A DNA stretch of 36,077 nt from Ruminococcus sp. (GCA_015066925.1 SVNL01000008.1:1-36077), one strand, 5' to 3'. Counted from the first letter of the stretch, positions 7,587-15,913 are shown. The notes: generated from the sequence alone by a model not told the origin. Program-made: numbers and translations.

Positions 7587-7620
7587 GGCGCTTCTGATAT
7601 TTGTATCAGAAGCGCCTTTT
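7587..7620 (+). terminator. Intrinsic terminator after oadB
   Basis: A perfect 13-bp GC-containing stem pairs 7587-7599 with 7604-7616 over a 4-nt loop (TTTG), followed by TTTT (7617-7620). Confidence 0.93.
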
Positions 7621-7672
7621 CATTTGTTGCAGCATCGTTTTTTCAGACATTTTTATTTTATCAGATTTTTTC

Positions 7673-7701
7673 TTGTTTTTTTTCGAAATATATGATATAA
7701 T
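7673..7701 (+). promoter_or_regulatory. Predicted promoter of nth
   Basis: A -35-like TTGTTT (7673-7678) and a perfect -10 TATAAT (7696-7701) are separated by 17 bp. The start codon of nth is about 43 nt further on. Confidence 0.6.
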
Positions 7702-7744
7702 GTTATATATTATCTGTACATCATTAATTTTATACGGAGATTAT

Positions 7745-8368
7745 ATGAATAAAAAGGAAATTGCTCTGCTCGCTTGCGATGAACTCGAAAAGCTTTACCC
7801 CGATGCATTATGCTCGCTAAATTACTCTGAACCTTATGAGCTTATGATAGCGGCAAGACTTTCTGCTCAATGTACTGATGCCAGAGTTAATATCGTAACC
7901 GAAACACTTTTTAAAAAATATCCTGATTTGCAATCATTTGCAAATGCTGATTTAAATCAGCTTGAACAGGATATAAAGCCGTGCGGCTTTTATAAAACAA
8001 AAGCAAAAAGCATTAAGCTTATGGCAAACCAGATTATCAATGATTTCAACGGTCAGCTCCCTGATACTATGGACAAGCTTCTGACTTTGTCCGGAATAGG
8101 AAGAAAAACTGCAAATCTTATTATGGGTGATATCTGGAAAAAGCCCGCTATTGTTACCGATACTCATTTTATAAGAATAACAGGCAGACTTGGACTTACA
8201 TCAAACAAAGAGCCTGCCAAAGTTGAAAAAGACCTTATTCCGTTAATTCCACCTGAAAGGTCTTCTGATTTCTGCCATAGAATAGTTTTGTTCGGACGTG
8301 AATACTGCAAGGCACGAAAACCACTCTGCGATAAATGTCCCTTGAACTATTTCTGTAAATATAATTAA
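7745..8368 (+). CDS. nth: Endonuclease III
   Basis: A base-excision repair DNA glycosylase/AP lyase that removes oxidised pyrimidines. It is 207 residues from the ATG at 7745, which has GGAG just upstream; a longer in-frame reading back to 7601 would begin in the oadB terminator and is rejected. The helix-hairpin-helix motif LSGIGRKTAN holds the catalytic Lys121, and Asp139 lies in VTDTHFIRI. The C-terminal [4Fe-4S] cluster has the classic spacing C-x6-C-x2-C-x5-C (Cys188, 195, 198, 204). Length and motifs are complete. It is the first gene of a unit with the CaCA antiporter, yjbQ and dtd genes. Confidence 0.97.
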   Translation: MNKKEIALLACDELEKLYPDALCSLNYSEPYELMIAARLSAQCTDARVNIVTETLFKKYPDLQSFANADLNQLEQDIKPCGFYKTKAKSIKLMANQIINDFNGQLPDTMDKLLTLSGIGRKTANLIMGDIWKKPAIVTDTHFIRITGRLGLTSNKEPAKVEKDLIPLIPPERSSDFCHRIVLFGREYCKARKPLCDKCPLNYFCKYN

Positions 8369-8380
8369 GGAGTTATTTAT

Positions 8381-9343
8381 ATGTCTACTGTTTTACCTTA
8401 CATTCTTCTGGTTTTTGGATTTTTTATCCTTGTTAAAGGTGCTGATTTCTTCGTTGAAGGAAGTAGCTCTATCGCAAAACGTTTGAACATACCCGATATT
8501 ATCGTTGGTCTTACAATCGTTGCTATGGGCACAAGCGCTCCTGAAGCCGCAGTAAGTATCACCGCCGCATTCAATGGCTCAAGTGGTATCGCTATCGGTA
8601 ACGTTGTTGGTTCAAATATACTCAATCTTTTGCTTGTTCTTGGTGTTGCCGCCGTTATACTTCCACTTTCTGTTGATAAGTCAATATTCAAAAGGGATTT
8701 TCCGTTCTTAATTGTTACGTCAATCCTTTTGCCCATACTTTGTCTTTTATTCAATCTAAAGCTCGGAAGAATTGCCGGTGCTATTTTATTCGCAGTATTC
8801 GTTACTTATATGATTCTTACTATTAAATCAGCTCTTGCTTACAGAAAAAGCACCAGCTCATCTGAATCATCAGAATCAGGCGAACAAATCAAAATTCTTC
8901 CTGTATGGAAAAGCCTTCTCTATACTATCGGAGGCGCTGTAGTTATCGTTTTAGGTGGTAATCTTTCAGTTGAAAGTGCTACAGATATCGCTAAACAGCT
9001 CGGTATAAGCGATGCTCTTATCGGTCTTACCGTTGTCGCTATCGGTACTTCACTGCCTGAGCTCGTTACTTCTGTTGTTGCCGCTAAAAAAGGCAGCACT
9101 GATATGGCTTTAGGTAACGTTATCGGCTCTAACCTTTTTAATGTATTGTTTATTCTTAGCATTACTTCGCTTATCTGTCCATTCAAAATCAGTATGGAAA
9201 GCGTTATCGACCAGTTAATTCTTCTTGCTGTTACAATTTACGTTTTTATTTGCGCTTTTACAAAAAGAAAAATTGTAAGACTCGAAGGTGTATCTTTCCT
9301 TTTGATATACGCCGCTTATACAACATATATTATTATAAGATAA
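8381..9343 (+). CDS. CaCA-family sodium/calcium antiporter
   Basis: A cation antiporter of the YrbG/CaCA type, 320 residues with about ten hydrophobic segments. The two inverted alpha repeats that form the ion-binding sites are clear: GTSAPEAAVS followed by GNVVGSNILN in the N-terminal half, and GTSLPELVTS followed by GNVIGSNLFN in the C-terminal half. A short Ser/Glu-rich cytoplasmic loop separates the halves (about 155-168). The AAGGAG site overlaps the nth stop region, and the ATG is 12 nt after the nth stop, so cotranscription is likely. Exact ion specificity is not shown by sequence. Confidence 0.93.
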   Translation: MSTVLPYILLVFGFFILVKGADFFVEGSSSIAKRLNIPDIIVGLTIVAMGTSAPEAAVSITAAFNGSSGIAIGNVVGSNILNLLLVLGVAAVILPLSVDKSIFKRDFPFLIVTSILLPILCLLFNLKLGRIAGAILFAVFVTYMILTIKSALAYRKSTSSSESSESGEQIKILPVWKSLLYTIGGAVVIVLGGNLSVESATDIAKQLGISDALIGLTVVAIGTSLPELVTSVVAAKKGSTDMALGNVIGSNLFNVLFILSITSLICPFKISMESVIDQLILLAVTIYVFICAFTKRKIVRLEGVSFLLIYAAYTTYIIIR

Positions 9344-9428
9344 ATATTGCTTCAACTAAAATATAAATTATTACGGTGGCTGTCTACCAAAAATGACAGA
9401 ACTGTTCTTATACAGTTATGAGGTTATT

Positions 9429-9821
9429 ATGCTTTTTGAATTCAGTCTTAATACTCCTGCCGAAGCTATGGTAAATATCACTACCGAGGTTCGTCACGCT
9501 ATTAAAGAAAGCGGTGTAAACGAGGGAATCTGTGTTGTTTATTGTCCCCATACAACCGCCGGTATAACTATAAACGAAAATGCTGACCCTGATGTTGTTA
9601 AAGATATGCTTCTCGGACTAAATAAAACTTTTCCCGACCTGCCCGAATTCCGTCACGCTGAGGGCAATTCTGCCGCACATCTTAAATCAACCTGCGTAGG
9701 TGCTGAAAAGAGCATTATTATTTCCAAGGGCAAGCCTGTACTTGGTACTTGGCAGGGTATTTATTTCTGTGAATTTGACGGCCCTCGCACAAGAAAATTC
9801 TACGTTAAAATTCTGGGCTGA
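9429..9821 (+). CDS. yjbQ: YjbQ family protein (UPF0047)
   Basis: A small trimeric beta-fold protein family, reported to have weak thiamin phosphate synthase activity in some members; the physiological role is unsettled. Motifs characteristic of the family are HTTAGITINENADPDV, AHLKS and GTWQGIYFCEFDG. The ATG at 9429 gives 130 residues, a normal size, with GAGG at 9420-9423 correctly spaced. An in-frame ATG at 9393 would add 12 residues, but its ribosome site is poor and the added stretch forms a 6-bp hairpin (9400-9417) just before GAGG, so I prefer the shorter form. The dtd gene follows after 6 nt. Confidence 0.9.
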   Translation: MLFEFSLNTPAEAMVNITTEVRHAIKESGVNEGICVVYCPHTTAGITINENADPDVVKDMLLGLNKTFPDLPEFRHAEGNSAAHLKSTCVGAEKSIIISKGKPVLGTWQGIYFCEFDGPRTRKFYVKILG

Positions 9822-9827
9822 TTAGTT

Positions 9828-10262
9828 ATGAAATTAGTTATTCAGAGAGTTTCGGAAGCAAGCGTTGAGGTTGACGGAAAAATCTGCGGCGAAATCGGAA
9901 AAGGCTATCTTGTTTTCCTTGGTGTAGGTGACGGTGATACTGAGGATGACTGTATACGTCTTGCCGATAAACTCATAAATCTACGTATTTTCTCAGATGA
10001 AAACGATAAAATCAATCTTTCAATTAAAGATGTAAGCGGTCAGCTTCTTATCGTTTCTCAGTTTACCCTTTATGCTGATTGTCGTAAAGGAAATCGTCCT
10101 AACTTTATTCAGGCGGCAAAGCCCGATACGGCAAACAAGCTATATGAGTTTTTCATTGATTACTGCAAAAAAAGTATTCCTGTTGTTCAGTCAGGAATTT
10201 TCGGTGCAGATATGAAAGTCAGACTTTTAAATGATGGTCCTTTCACCATAGTTATTGATTAA
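9828..10262 (+). CDS. dtd: D-aminoacyl-tRNA deacylase
   Basis: Hydrolyses D-amino acids (and glycine) mischarged on tRNA, a proofreading step in translation; a cytosolic homodimer. At 144 residues it is the standard length. The active-site motif SQFTLYAD starts at residue 77. The C-terminal NDGPFT carries the Gly137-Pro138 pair that forms the cross-subunit chirality filter; most homologues read NDGPVT. The ATG is 6 nt after the yjbQ stop without a good Shine-Dalgarno sequence, so it probably depends on translational coupling. It is the last gene before a terminator. Confidence 0.96.
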   Translation: MKLVIQRVSEASVEVDGKICGEIGKGYLVFLGVGDGDTEDDCIRLADKLINLRIFSDENDKINLSIKDVSGQLLIVSQFTLYADCRKGNRPNFIQAAKPDTANKLYEFFIDYCKKSIPVVQSGIFGADMKVRLLNDGPFTIVID

Positions 10263-10274
10263 ACAATAAAGAAT

Positions 10275-10312
10275 AACCCGAGAAGAAAAGTTTTAAATTC
10301 TTCTCGGGTTTT
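10275..10312. terminator. Bidirectional intrinsic terminator
   Basis: A 13-bp stem pairs 10275-10287 (AACCCGAGAAGAA) with 10298-10310 across a 10-nt loop, followed by TT. It lies between the convergent dtd and parvulin-like lipoprotein genes, and the A-rich 5' flank could also serve the minus strand. Confidence 0.85.
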
Positions 10313-10323
10313 ATCATATTATT

Positions 10324-11586
10324 TTAATTTTTCACCTCAAGATCAAGCTTGAATGGTGAATATCTCTTATATGAACTCTTATTCTTCTTTACTTCATACT
10401 GATTTGTAATTGTATCAAGGAAATCAGCGAAATCGTCTTCATAATTCTCAAGCTGAAGTGATTCTATTTTAGATTCATTCCATAAATCCTCAGCTGTCAT
10501 TCTTTCACGGATATCAGCCTTTAAGATTACATAAACATATTCTGCTTCTTCAATTACTTCTGCAACGCCCATTTTAGCATTTGTAAAGATGTGCTCGTTT
10601 GTTTTCTTTGACGGAAAATAATTCATTGTATTTGCAGGTGCAGTTGTAGTTGTTTGTGCTTCGCCTGCAGGATTCTGTTCAGCCTTTTCTGTTACAGCAG
10701 GTGTTGTTTCTGTAACTCTGTTTACGATAACCTCATTTTTATAAGGATATGTTGTTGTAGTTGTTGTAATATTGCCTGACTGTGTTACAGCAGTTGTTGT
10801 AGTTGTTACAGCAGTTGTAGAACCTTTTGCAGCAGCTGCCTCAGCCTTTTTCTCTTCAACGTATTCGTTGTAATCATCTATAACCTCATTCATTTCATAG
10901 AGCTTATTCATTACAGATGATTTTTCATTAATTCTCTTTGCATAGTCATTTGCCATTTTTATAACTTCTGACTTTTCTGTCCCTTTAAGAAGATTGCCCT
11001 CGGTATCTTTAAGGCTGATTTCGAGGTACTTAACACGTGCATTATTTTCCTCGTAGTAATCCTTAAGCTCGTCCTCACTCATACCGTTTTCACTTTCAAA
11101 GCCGTAATAATGGTCAAATACATATTTCCATTTATAGTCATATTCAATTACTTGCTGAAGTGATTCTTCGCCTACACCGTTATTTTTAAGAAGGTCAGCG
11201 TTTGTTTCAATGAAGTATGCCTTTGTAGCTTCAATTTCGTCAATTTCTTCAACAGTAAGCTGTGCACCGATTTCATCGAACTTCTTATTTACAGCAACAA
11301 AGTCTTCGCAATACTCAGTAGCCTTATTCTGAATCCATTCAGTTGAAGAAATTCCGTCGATAACTGCATTTTCAACGTTTTTCACATTTGTAACATCAGT
11401 ACCGTTCTGTGCAACAATCTGTGTTGCATCATAATATGATGTAATTGTATAGAAAATGAATACGCCTGCTTTTATTTCTTCATTATCAACAACAAGACCG
11501 TATCTTGTATTTCCGCATGATGCAAGCATTGAGCCTGCAAGAACAGCAGATGTAATTAAACCTGTACACTTTTTAAGTGATTTCAT
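10324..11586 (-). CDS. SurA/parvulin-like lipoprotein with Thr-rich insertion
   Basis: A predicted surface lipoprotein of 420 residues. Signal peptide with lipobox LASC (Cys24). Residues 30-180 are helical and acidic and resemble the SurA/PrsA N-terminal chaperone region. A segment at 184-220 (RVKYLEISL, then an Ala/Lys helix) looks like the first strand and helix of a parvulin prolyl isomerase domain. Residues 330-360 (EHIFTNAKMG through VYVILKADIRER) look like its closing strands. Between them, at 256-319, is a Thr-rich low-complexity stretch coded by repeated ACA/ACT/ACC triplets (about 10630-10821). The isomerase core is therefore interrupted and probably inactive; a chaperone-only or cell-wall role is inferred. 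Well-spaced GGAGG precedes the ATG. It appears monocistronic. The family call is by pattern, not certain. Confidence 0.75.
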   Translation of the reverse strand: MKSLKKCTGLITSAVLAGSMLASCGNTRYGLVVDNEEIKAGVFIFYTITSYYDATQIVAQNGTDVTNVKNVENAVIDGISSTEWIQNKATEYCEDFVAVNKKFDEIGAQLTVEEIDEIEATKAYFIETNADLLKNNGVGEESLQQVIEYDYKWKYVFDHYYGFESENGMSEDELKDYYEENNARVKYLEISLKDTEGNLLKGTEKSEVIKMANDYAKRINEKSSVMNKLYEMNEVIDDYNEYVEEKKAEAAAAKGSTTAVTTTTTAVTQSGNITTTTTTYPYKNEVIVNRVTETTPAVTEKAEQNPAGEAQTTTTAPANTMNYFPSKKTNEHIFTNAKMGVAEVIEEAEYVYVILKADIRERMTAEDLWNESKIESLQLENYEDDFADFLDTITNQYEVKKNKSSYKRYSPFKLDLEVKN

Positions 11587-11765
11587 TATTATTCCTCCGT
11601 TAAACCGAGGGCAGAATACAAATTGTCCCTCTGTATTTATTTATTCCCGCATAGATTAACAATCATTCAGATTTTTAAAACATACGGCACACTATAGCCA
11701 CAGTACATAGAAAAAATCATAATAATATTTACACGCACTGACGCCTTGGTTTCATATACCTTATA

Positions 11766-11794
11766 ATTATACTATATTATTTTGATAAAGTCCA
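11766..11794 (-). promoter_or_regulatory. Predicted promoter of the parvulin-like lipoprotein
   Basis: Minus strand: -35 TGGACT (11794-11789, four of six consensus bases) and a perfect -10 TATAAT (11771-11766), separated by 17 bp. Confidence 0.55.
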
Positions 11795-11865
11795 TAGTTT
11801 ACAGAAAATTTTTTCATATTATCACAAAAAACACAAAAAACATTGTAGATTTTATTTTCATATTG

Positions 11866-11874
11866 TGGTACAAT
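11866..11874 (+). promoter_or_regulatory. Predicted extended -10 promoter of the dehydrogenase gene
   Basis: TGG followed directly by TACAAT (11869-11874) is an extended -10 element. The nearest -35-like hexamer, TTGTAG at 11843-11848, is 20 bp away, too far to be optimal. The start codon follows about 30 nt later. Confidence 0.45.
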
Positions 11875-11904
11875 AATATAAATGATATAATTACGGAGGT
11901 TATT

Positions 11905-12663
11905 ATGAAAGCACTTATTACAGGAGCAACATCAGGTATAGGTAAATGTATGGCTGAATATCTGAGCAGTCTGGGCTGGGAACTTATTGTTACAGGAAGA
12001 AATGAAAAAGCTCTTTCAGAGCTAAAGGAAAAGCTTCCTACAAACGTATTGACAATTTCTGCTGACCTTTCAGACAAAAACGAAGTTTTTAAGGTATATA
12101 ACTTCTGCAGAAAACACGATATTGATTTGCTTGTAAATAATGCCGGATTCGGTATTTTCGGAGAATTTGATGTAACGGATCTTAATGATGAAATAAATAT
12201 GATTAATGTCAATATCGTTGCACTTCATATACTTACGAAACTTTTTTTGCGTGATTTCAAAAAGAAAAACAGAGGTACTATTCTTAATGTTGCATCAAGC
12301 GCAGGATTTCTTACAGGTCCGCTTCTTTCTTCCTACTATGCATCTAAAAATTATGTAGTAAGACTTAGTTTAGCTATTGCAAGAGAACTTAAAAACAGTA
12401 AATCAAAGGTTAAAATATCAGTTCTTTGTCCCGGACCTGTTGATACGCAGTTCAATAAAAGGGCAGGTGTTGTATTCAGCTTAAAGCCTGCATCTCCTGT
12501 TTTTGTTGCCAGATACGGAATAGACAATGCTTTAAAAGGCAAAACAATAATTATTCCTACATTTTTAGTAAAAGCAGGGGTTGAATTTTCAAAACTTCTT
12601 CCTGAAGAAATGATTTCTGCCGTAACATACCATATACAGAAAAAGAAGCTTGATAATAAATGA
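11905..12663 (+). CDS. Short-chain dehydrogenase/reductase
   Basis: A classical SDR oxidoreductase, 252 residues, probably NADP(H)-linked. The Rossmann motif TGATSGIG is at 6-13, followed by an Arg in the TGRN segment that favours NADP. NNAG is at 78-81. The catalytic set includes Ser131, Tyr144 and Lys148 (YxxxK). The C-terminal part is hydrophobic and resembles the SDRs annotated as DltE/YqjQ-like; the substrate is unknown. The ATG at 11905 has a CGGAGGT site; an in-frame extension upstream to 11782 would run through the promoter and is rejected. The stop overlaps the start of the following membrane-protein gene (ATGA), so the two are translationally coupled. Confidence 0.92.
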   Translation: MKALITGATSGIGKCMAEYLSSLGWELIVTGRNEKALSELKEKLPTNVLTISADLSDKNEVFKVYNFCRKHDIDLLVNNAGFGIFGEFDVTDLNDEINMINVNIVALHILTKLFLRDFKKKNRGTILNVASSAGFLTGPLLSSYYASKNYVVRLSLAIARELKNSKSKVKISVLCPGPVDTQFNKRAGVVFSLKPASPVFVARYGIDNALKGKTIIIPTFLVKAGVEFSKLLPEEMISAVTYHIQKKKLDNK

Positions 12664-13205
12664 ATAATTTAAGCTATCGTGTTGCTCTTGGAGGAATTAT
12701 GACGTCCGTATGCCTGCTTTGTATGTTTCTTGCAGGTATTATACCAATACTCTATCTTGTTCTTCCGATGATTGCAGGTATGATTATGGTTATTATTGCA
12801 GACGAAGTAAATATTCCATGGGCTTTTCTGACGTACATCTCCGTTAGTCTGCTTTCACTCTTTATCGTATTCGATAAAGAAGCCGCTTTGATTTTCATTA
12901 TGTTTTTCGGTCATTATCCTCTTCTGAGAATATTTATTTCAAAGATAAAAACAAAAATTCTGCGTATTACTGTTAAATTTGCTGTTTTTAATATTTGTGT
13001 TCTTGTATTTTTTTATCTGACTGTCTTTGTAATGGGCTTAACTGCCACACTTGAAGAAATAAACGACTGGGGCAGATATGGCGGACTTATTATGCTTTTT
13101 ATTGTAAATCTATTCTTTGCAGCATATGATTTCAACATTAACTCATTTATGTTATTTTATCGCAAACACTTCAAACCTCTGTTAAAAAAGAATTCTAGTC
13201 ATTAA
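12660..13205 (+). CDS. Small polytopic membrane protein
   Basis: A 181-residue protein with five or six hydrophobic helices (about 8-30, 32-48, 53-72, 75-88, 102-125 and 140-160) and a basic C-terminus. The N-terminal RVALGGIMTSVCLLCMFLAG pattern and overall topology resemble substrate-binding S components of ECF vitamin transporters or related clostridial membrane proteins. I cannot assign a ligand and the resemblance is weak. It overlaps the dehydrogenase stop by 4 nt (ATGA), so it is in the same operon and probably needs ribosome reinitiation. A terminator follows immediately. Confidence 0.72.
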   Translation: MNNLSYRVALGGIMTSVCLLCMFLAGIIPILYLVLPMIAGMIMVIIADEVNIPWAFLTYISVSLLSLFIVFDKEAALIFIMFFGHYPLLRIFISKIKTKILRITVKFAVFNICVLVFFYLTVFVMGLTATLEEINDWGRYGGLIMLFIVNLFFAAYDFNINSFMLFYRKHFKPLLKKNSSH

Positions 13206-13231
13206 AAATAAAATCTTTGATATATATACTT

Positions 13232-13267
13232 AAACGTCTGTCGCTATTAATTGTGACAGACGTTTTT
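13232..13267. terminator. Bidirectional intrinsic terminator
   Basis: An 11-bp perfect stem pairs 13232-13242 (AAACGTCTGTC) with 13255-13265, extended inward by a G-T and a C-G pair and followed by T residues. It lies between convergent genes, and the A residues at its 5' side give a short T tail on the minus strand. Confidence 0.85.
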
Positions 13268-13269
13268 AT

Positions 13270-13848
13270 TTATCTTATTACACTTATATTTATATACGCA
13301 AAAAGTCCCAAAACAACCACACTGACGATTAAGAAAATAAGTCCAATTACTCCGCAGAGTATACAAGTAGTATAGCTTTTCTTATATTCAGCAGCATTAT
13401 TACAATCCGGCGGTGGATTTTTAAGACTGCTTGCATTTTTAAAGGAAATAATAATGGCAACAGGCAATAAAATCTCAAAAATAAAGCTTAGTACCAAAAA
13501 AATTATCGCCTGAGCTGACTTTGTTTTTGGAATAACATTCTTGACTAATTCAGGAGCAACTCTTATAGGAGCATTATCTTTCACTTCAATGCTACCAAAT
13601 TTTTGCGGCTTCGTTTCATCTATGAATTCAGATTTATCCTCGTATACCGTTCTGTCAGGTTCTTCAAACCGAGTATCTCTTGCTGTATCATAAACATCTG
13701 CCATATTATTGTCATATGCGGTATTATTATAATTCATATTTTCATTATAATAAGTCTCATTTTCATTAAACATCTTTCTGCATTTCGGACAATAATACAT
13801 ATTATCCCCTGCATGATCAAGTGCAGATGAACATATACTACATCTCAT
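13270..13848 (-). CDS. Zinc-ribbon membrane protein
   Basis: A 192-residue protein of unknown function. An N-terminal zinc ribbon has Cys3-x2-Cys6 and Cys20-x2-Cys23. A long low-complexity region (about 27-105) is rich in Asn, Tyr, Asp and Glu. Two transmembrane helices lie at about 110-135 and 162-187, with a short Pro/Asn loop containing Cys residues between. This architecture (zinc ribbon, disordered linker, membrane hairpin) is common among clostridial proteins with no assigned role. AAGGAG precedes the ATG. It lies downstream of the YdbT-like gene on the same strand, about 100 nt away, and could be transcribed with it or alone. Confidence 0.8.
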   Translation of the reverse strand: MRCSICSSALDHAGDNMYYCPKCRKMFNENETYYNENMNYNNTAYDNNMADVYDTARDTRFEEPDRTVYEDKSEFIDETKPQKFGSIEVKDNAPIRVAPELVKNVIPKTKSAQAIIFLVLSFIFEILLPVAIIISFKNASSLKNPPPDCNNAAEYKKSYTTCILCGVIGLIFLIVSVVVLGLFAYINISVIR

Positions 13849-13949
13849 ATTCCCACTCCTTATTTATTTTTGTCATACAAATTAAATTACAGTATAATTC
13901 TCCTATATATATTCTATAGAATTATTACTCCGCCTGCTGAACTGATATG

Positions 13950-15395
13950 TCAATAATTTATCAGGCATTTTTCTGCAATTTCTTTTGCTTCCTTTAATTT
14001 AATTCCCTTTACATAATGCGGCTCTGTTGTTTCACTGTAAAAGTAAAATTTTACCGTACATTTATGCGATATATATTTTTGAAACATATTCTGCTTTATA
14101 TCGAGCTTTACAAGCTTTTGTCTTTCGCTTATAATCGTATAAAGGTCATAACGCTTCGAATAACGGACATATATAATATCACCGTCTATTGTTACTCCGC
14201 TTGTAATCAGTGCGGCTATTCTTATAATCAGATACCATAATGCCGGAATTTCAGCCATTATTGTAAAAAATCTTGCCGCTTCTTTTAGCTCAGAAAAAAA
14301 TTGCGGCAATATATAAAATATCGGAAATATCGCCGCTGTTATAAATACTGCAAGCCATATATAATTCCATAATCCCGAAAAATGCGGCTTGAACTGACGT
14401 TTTGAATTATATTTTATTCCTGTTGCATTTTTAAAATCCTCTTCTATTCTTCGTTTACTTTCAATCGGAAGAAGAAGCGGATAATTTTTATTTCTTCCTG
14501 TTCCATACCCCGCACAGCTTACATTCACCGACATAACACGGAATATTTTCATCAGCAAATTCTGTTTAAGATAAAAATAATTTATTTTATCCTGATTAAT
14601 TAAAAATTTGCGTGGAGTTATTCTCCCACTTTCTATACCGATAACATGTTTATAGCGTCTTATAAAAAATCCCGAATACCTTACCATATTTGTAACAAAC
14701 GATATAAACCATGCTCCCGATATAAGAACTGTTACCGTAAGTACTGCATACGGAATATTTACTATCAGAAATTTTGAGGCTTCTGCTGTAAAACGGTCAA
14801 GTGATGTACGGATAATATCCTGTGCAATCTGTCCGCCCTCAAAGAAAAAAGCTGCTATATAAATTACTCCCGAAAAGCTGCTTGAAAATAAGACCGAAAA
14901 AAAGAAAATAAATATAAATTTCGGCTTGTATCTGTATACAACCTTACTTTCATGTTCAGATTGAGGTAAAATATTCATAAGCTCCGAGCATACCCTATAG
15001 CTCAATAGAAGCTTCATATCCGATGATTTCATTATTCCTGCACAGGTATCTGCATATAACCTCACAGCCTTAAACGGTCTTAGATAATATGCATGCTCTC
15101 TTGTTACCGAGGCAAGACTTTCATACGGAATTACTTTATTTGACTTTATTAATATTCCTTTTTTATGAAGCACAGCAGTTTCGGTAAATGTTATTTTTGA
15201 AAAATACCATTTTATAAATCCAAATACAATAATAAGAAGAATTACCAGTATATCAAACCATGCACCTTTAAGCCACACATAAAGCTTATTTACATCAAGC
15301 TTCATCGCCGATATACCTCTTATAAGCGGAAATATAAGAAGCCAGATGTTTTTGGCGGAATATTTAAGTATCTTCAATGGATGTTCGTGATGCAA
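13950..15395 (-). CDS. ydbT: YdbT-like bacterial PH domain membrane protein
   Basis: A 481-residue membrane protein resembling B. subtilis YdbT, which has repeated bacterial pleckstrin-like (bPH2) domains between transmembrane helices. Recognisable features are the N-terminal HPLKILKYSAKNIW segment, several helix pairs, and bPH2-like stretches such as HKKGILIKSNKVIPYESLASVT, the segment around RRYKHVIGIESGRI, and the C-terminal region near residues 425-470. The function is not established; B. subtilis ydbS-ydbT has been linked to antimicrobial resistance. The start is a TTG at 15395, placed 5 nt after a full AAGGAGG; an upstream TTG at 15413 overlaps that site and the ydbS stop. It follows the YdbS-like gene by 11 nt. 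Confidence 0.8.
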   Translation of the reverse strand: MHHEHPLKILKYSAKNIWLLIFPLIRGISAMKLDVNKLYVWLKGAWFDILVILLIIVFGFIKWYFSKITFTETAVLHKKGILIKSNKVIPYESLASVTREHAYYLRPFKAVRLYADTCAGIMKSSDMKLLLSYRVCSELMNILPQSEHESKVVYRYKPKFIFIFFFSVLFSSSFSGVIYIAAFFFEGGQIAQDIIRTSLDRFTAEASKFLIVNIPYAVLTVTVLISGAWFISFVTNMVRYSGFFIRRYKHVIGIESGRITPRKFLINQDKINYFYLKQNLLMKIFRVMSVNVSCAGYGTGRNKNYPLLLPIESKRRIEEDFKNATGIKYNSKRQFKPHFSGLWNYIWLAVFITAAIFPIFYILPQFFSELKEAARFFTIMAEIPALWYLIIRIAALITSGVTIDGDIIYVRYSKRYDLYTIISERQKLVKLDIKQNMFQKYISHKCTVKFYFYSETTEPHYVKGIKLKEAKEIAEKCLINY

Positions 15396-15406
15396 TTTAG
15401 CCTCCT

Positions 15407-15838
15407 TCAGCAATAATCCTTGCCCATATTTTTTAATATTGCTTTTTTATCCTGTTCCTTTAAAAACAAAAGAGCAAGCTTTCCGCCATATGCGTTAAGT
15501 ATAATAAAATTAAGTCCGATATGCTTCGAAAACGGAAAAGATATTATATCCGCAAACTGTATTGAATTAAATTTCAGCGTTCGTTCTGTATTGAAAAAGA
15601 CTCCGCTTTTTTTTGTAATAGTTTCATTTGTAACACTGTACTGCAAGCGTCTGAACCATAACGGAAGATAAATAAAAAGTAAAAACAATCCGATAACTGC
15701 GAATACTGCACAAACTGAAAGCATAACTATTCTTATAGGTATTAATTTATATGCACAAGCCGATAAAGCAATCGTAACAGCCGCTGTTATCAGCTGAATG
15801 ACAGGAAGAATACTTCTGTCAGCTTTTATCACTTTCAT
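15407..15838 (-). CDS. ydbS: YdbS-like bacterial PH domain protein
   Basis: A 143-residue partner of the YdbT-like protein. Two transmembrane helices (about 14-32 and 38-58) are followed by one bPH2 domain containing LQYSVTNETITKKSGVFF. The segment LKFNSIQFADIISFPFSKHIGLNFIILNAYGGK is split here as LKFNSIQFADI and the FSKHIGLNFII strand that follows. Size and order (short gene, then long gene) match B. subtilis ydbS-ydbT. AAGGCGGTGG precedes the ATG. It is first in the operon behind a good promoter. Confidence 0.8.
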   Translation of the reverse strand: MKVIKADRSILPVIQLITAAVTIALSACAYKLIPIRIVMLSVCAVFAVIGLFLLFIYLPLWFRRLQYSVTNETITKKSGVFFNTERTLKFNSIQFADIISFPFSKHIGLNFIILNAYGGKLALLFLKEQDKKAILKNMGKDYC

Positions 15839-15868
15839 TTTTCCACCGCCTTATCCGCAATATTTTTT

Positions 15869-15898
15869 ATTATACCATATTAATATGCTTTTTTTCAA
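15869..15898 (-). promoter_or_regulatory. Predicted promoter of the ydbS-ydbT pair
   Basis: Minus strand: -35 TTGAAA (15898-15893) and a perfect -10 TATAAT (15874-15869) with an 18-bp spacer. The spacer holds a 12-bp palindrome, CATATTAATATG (15876-15887), a possible operator. The symporter gene starts 16 nt beyond on the other strand, so its own promoter must overlap or lie further upstream. Confidence 0.6.
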
Positions 15899-15913
15899 GG
15901 AGAAATCAATAAA

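Larger units (their letters stand above)
11587..11904. other. Divergent intergenic region
   Basis: About 318 bp between the minus-strand parvulin-like lipoprotein gene and the plus-strand dehydrogenase gene. It holds the two promoters listed separately. The lipoprotein transcript would have a leader of about 170 nt, with a 5-bp GAGGG/CCCTC pairing (about 11606-11630) close to its ribosome binding site. I see no tRNA, small gene or recognised riboswitch. Confidence 0.6.

Noticed and set aside
7601-7744. An N-terminal extension of endonuclease III
   Set aside because: It would start within the oadB terminator and upstream of the nth promoter, and family length matches the ATG at 7745.
11782-11904. 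An N-terminal extension of the dehydrogenase
   Set aside because: The Rossmann motif should begin within a few residues of the start, and the CGGAGGT site fits the ATG at 11905.
13911-13922. The 12-bp palindrome ATTCTATAGAAT as an operator
   Set aside because: It is a short AT-rich palindrome with no convincing promoter around it; chance is likely in this base composition.
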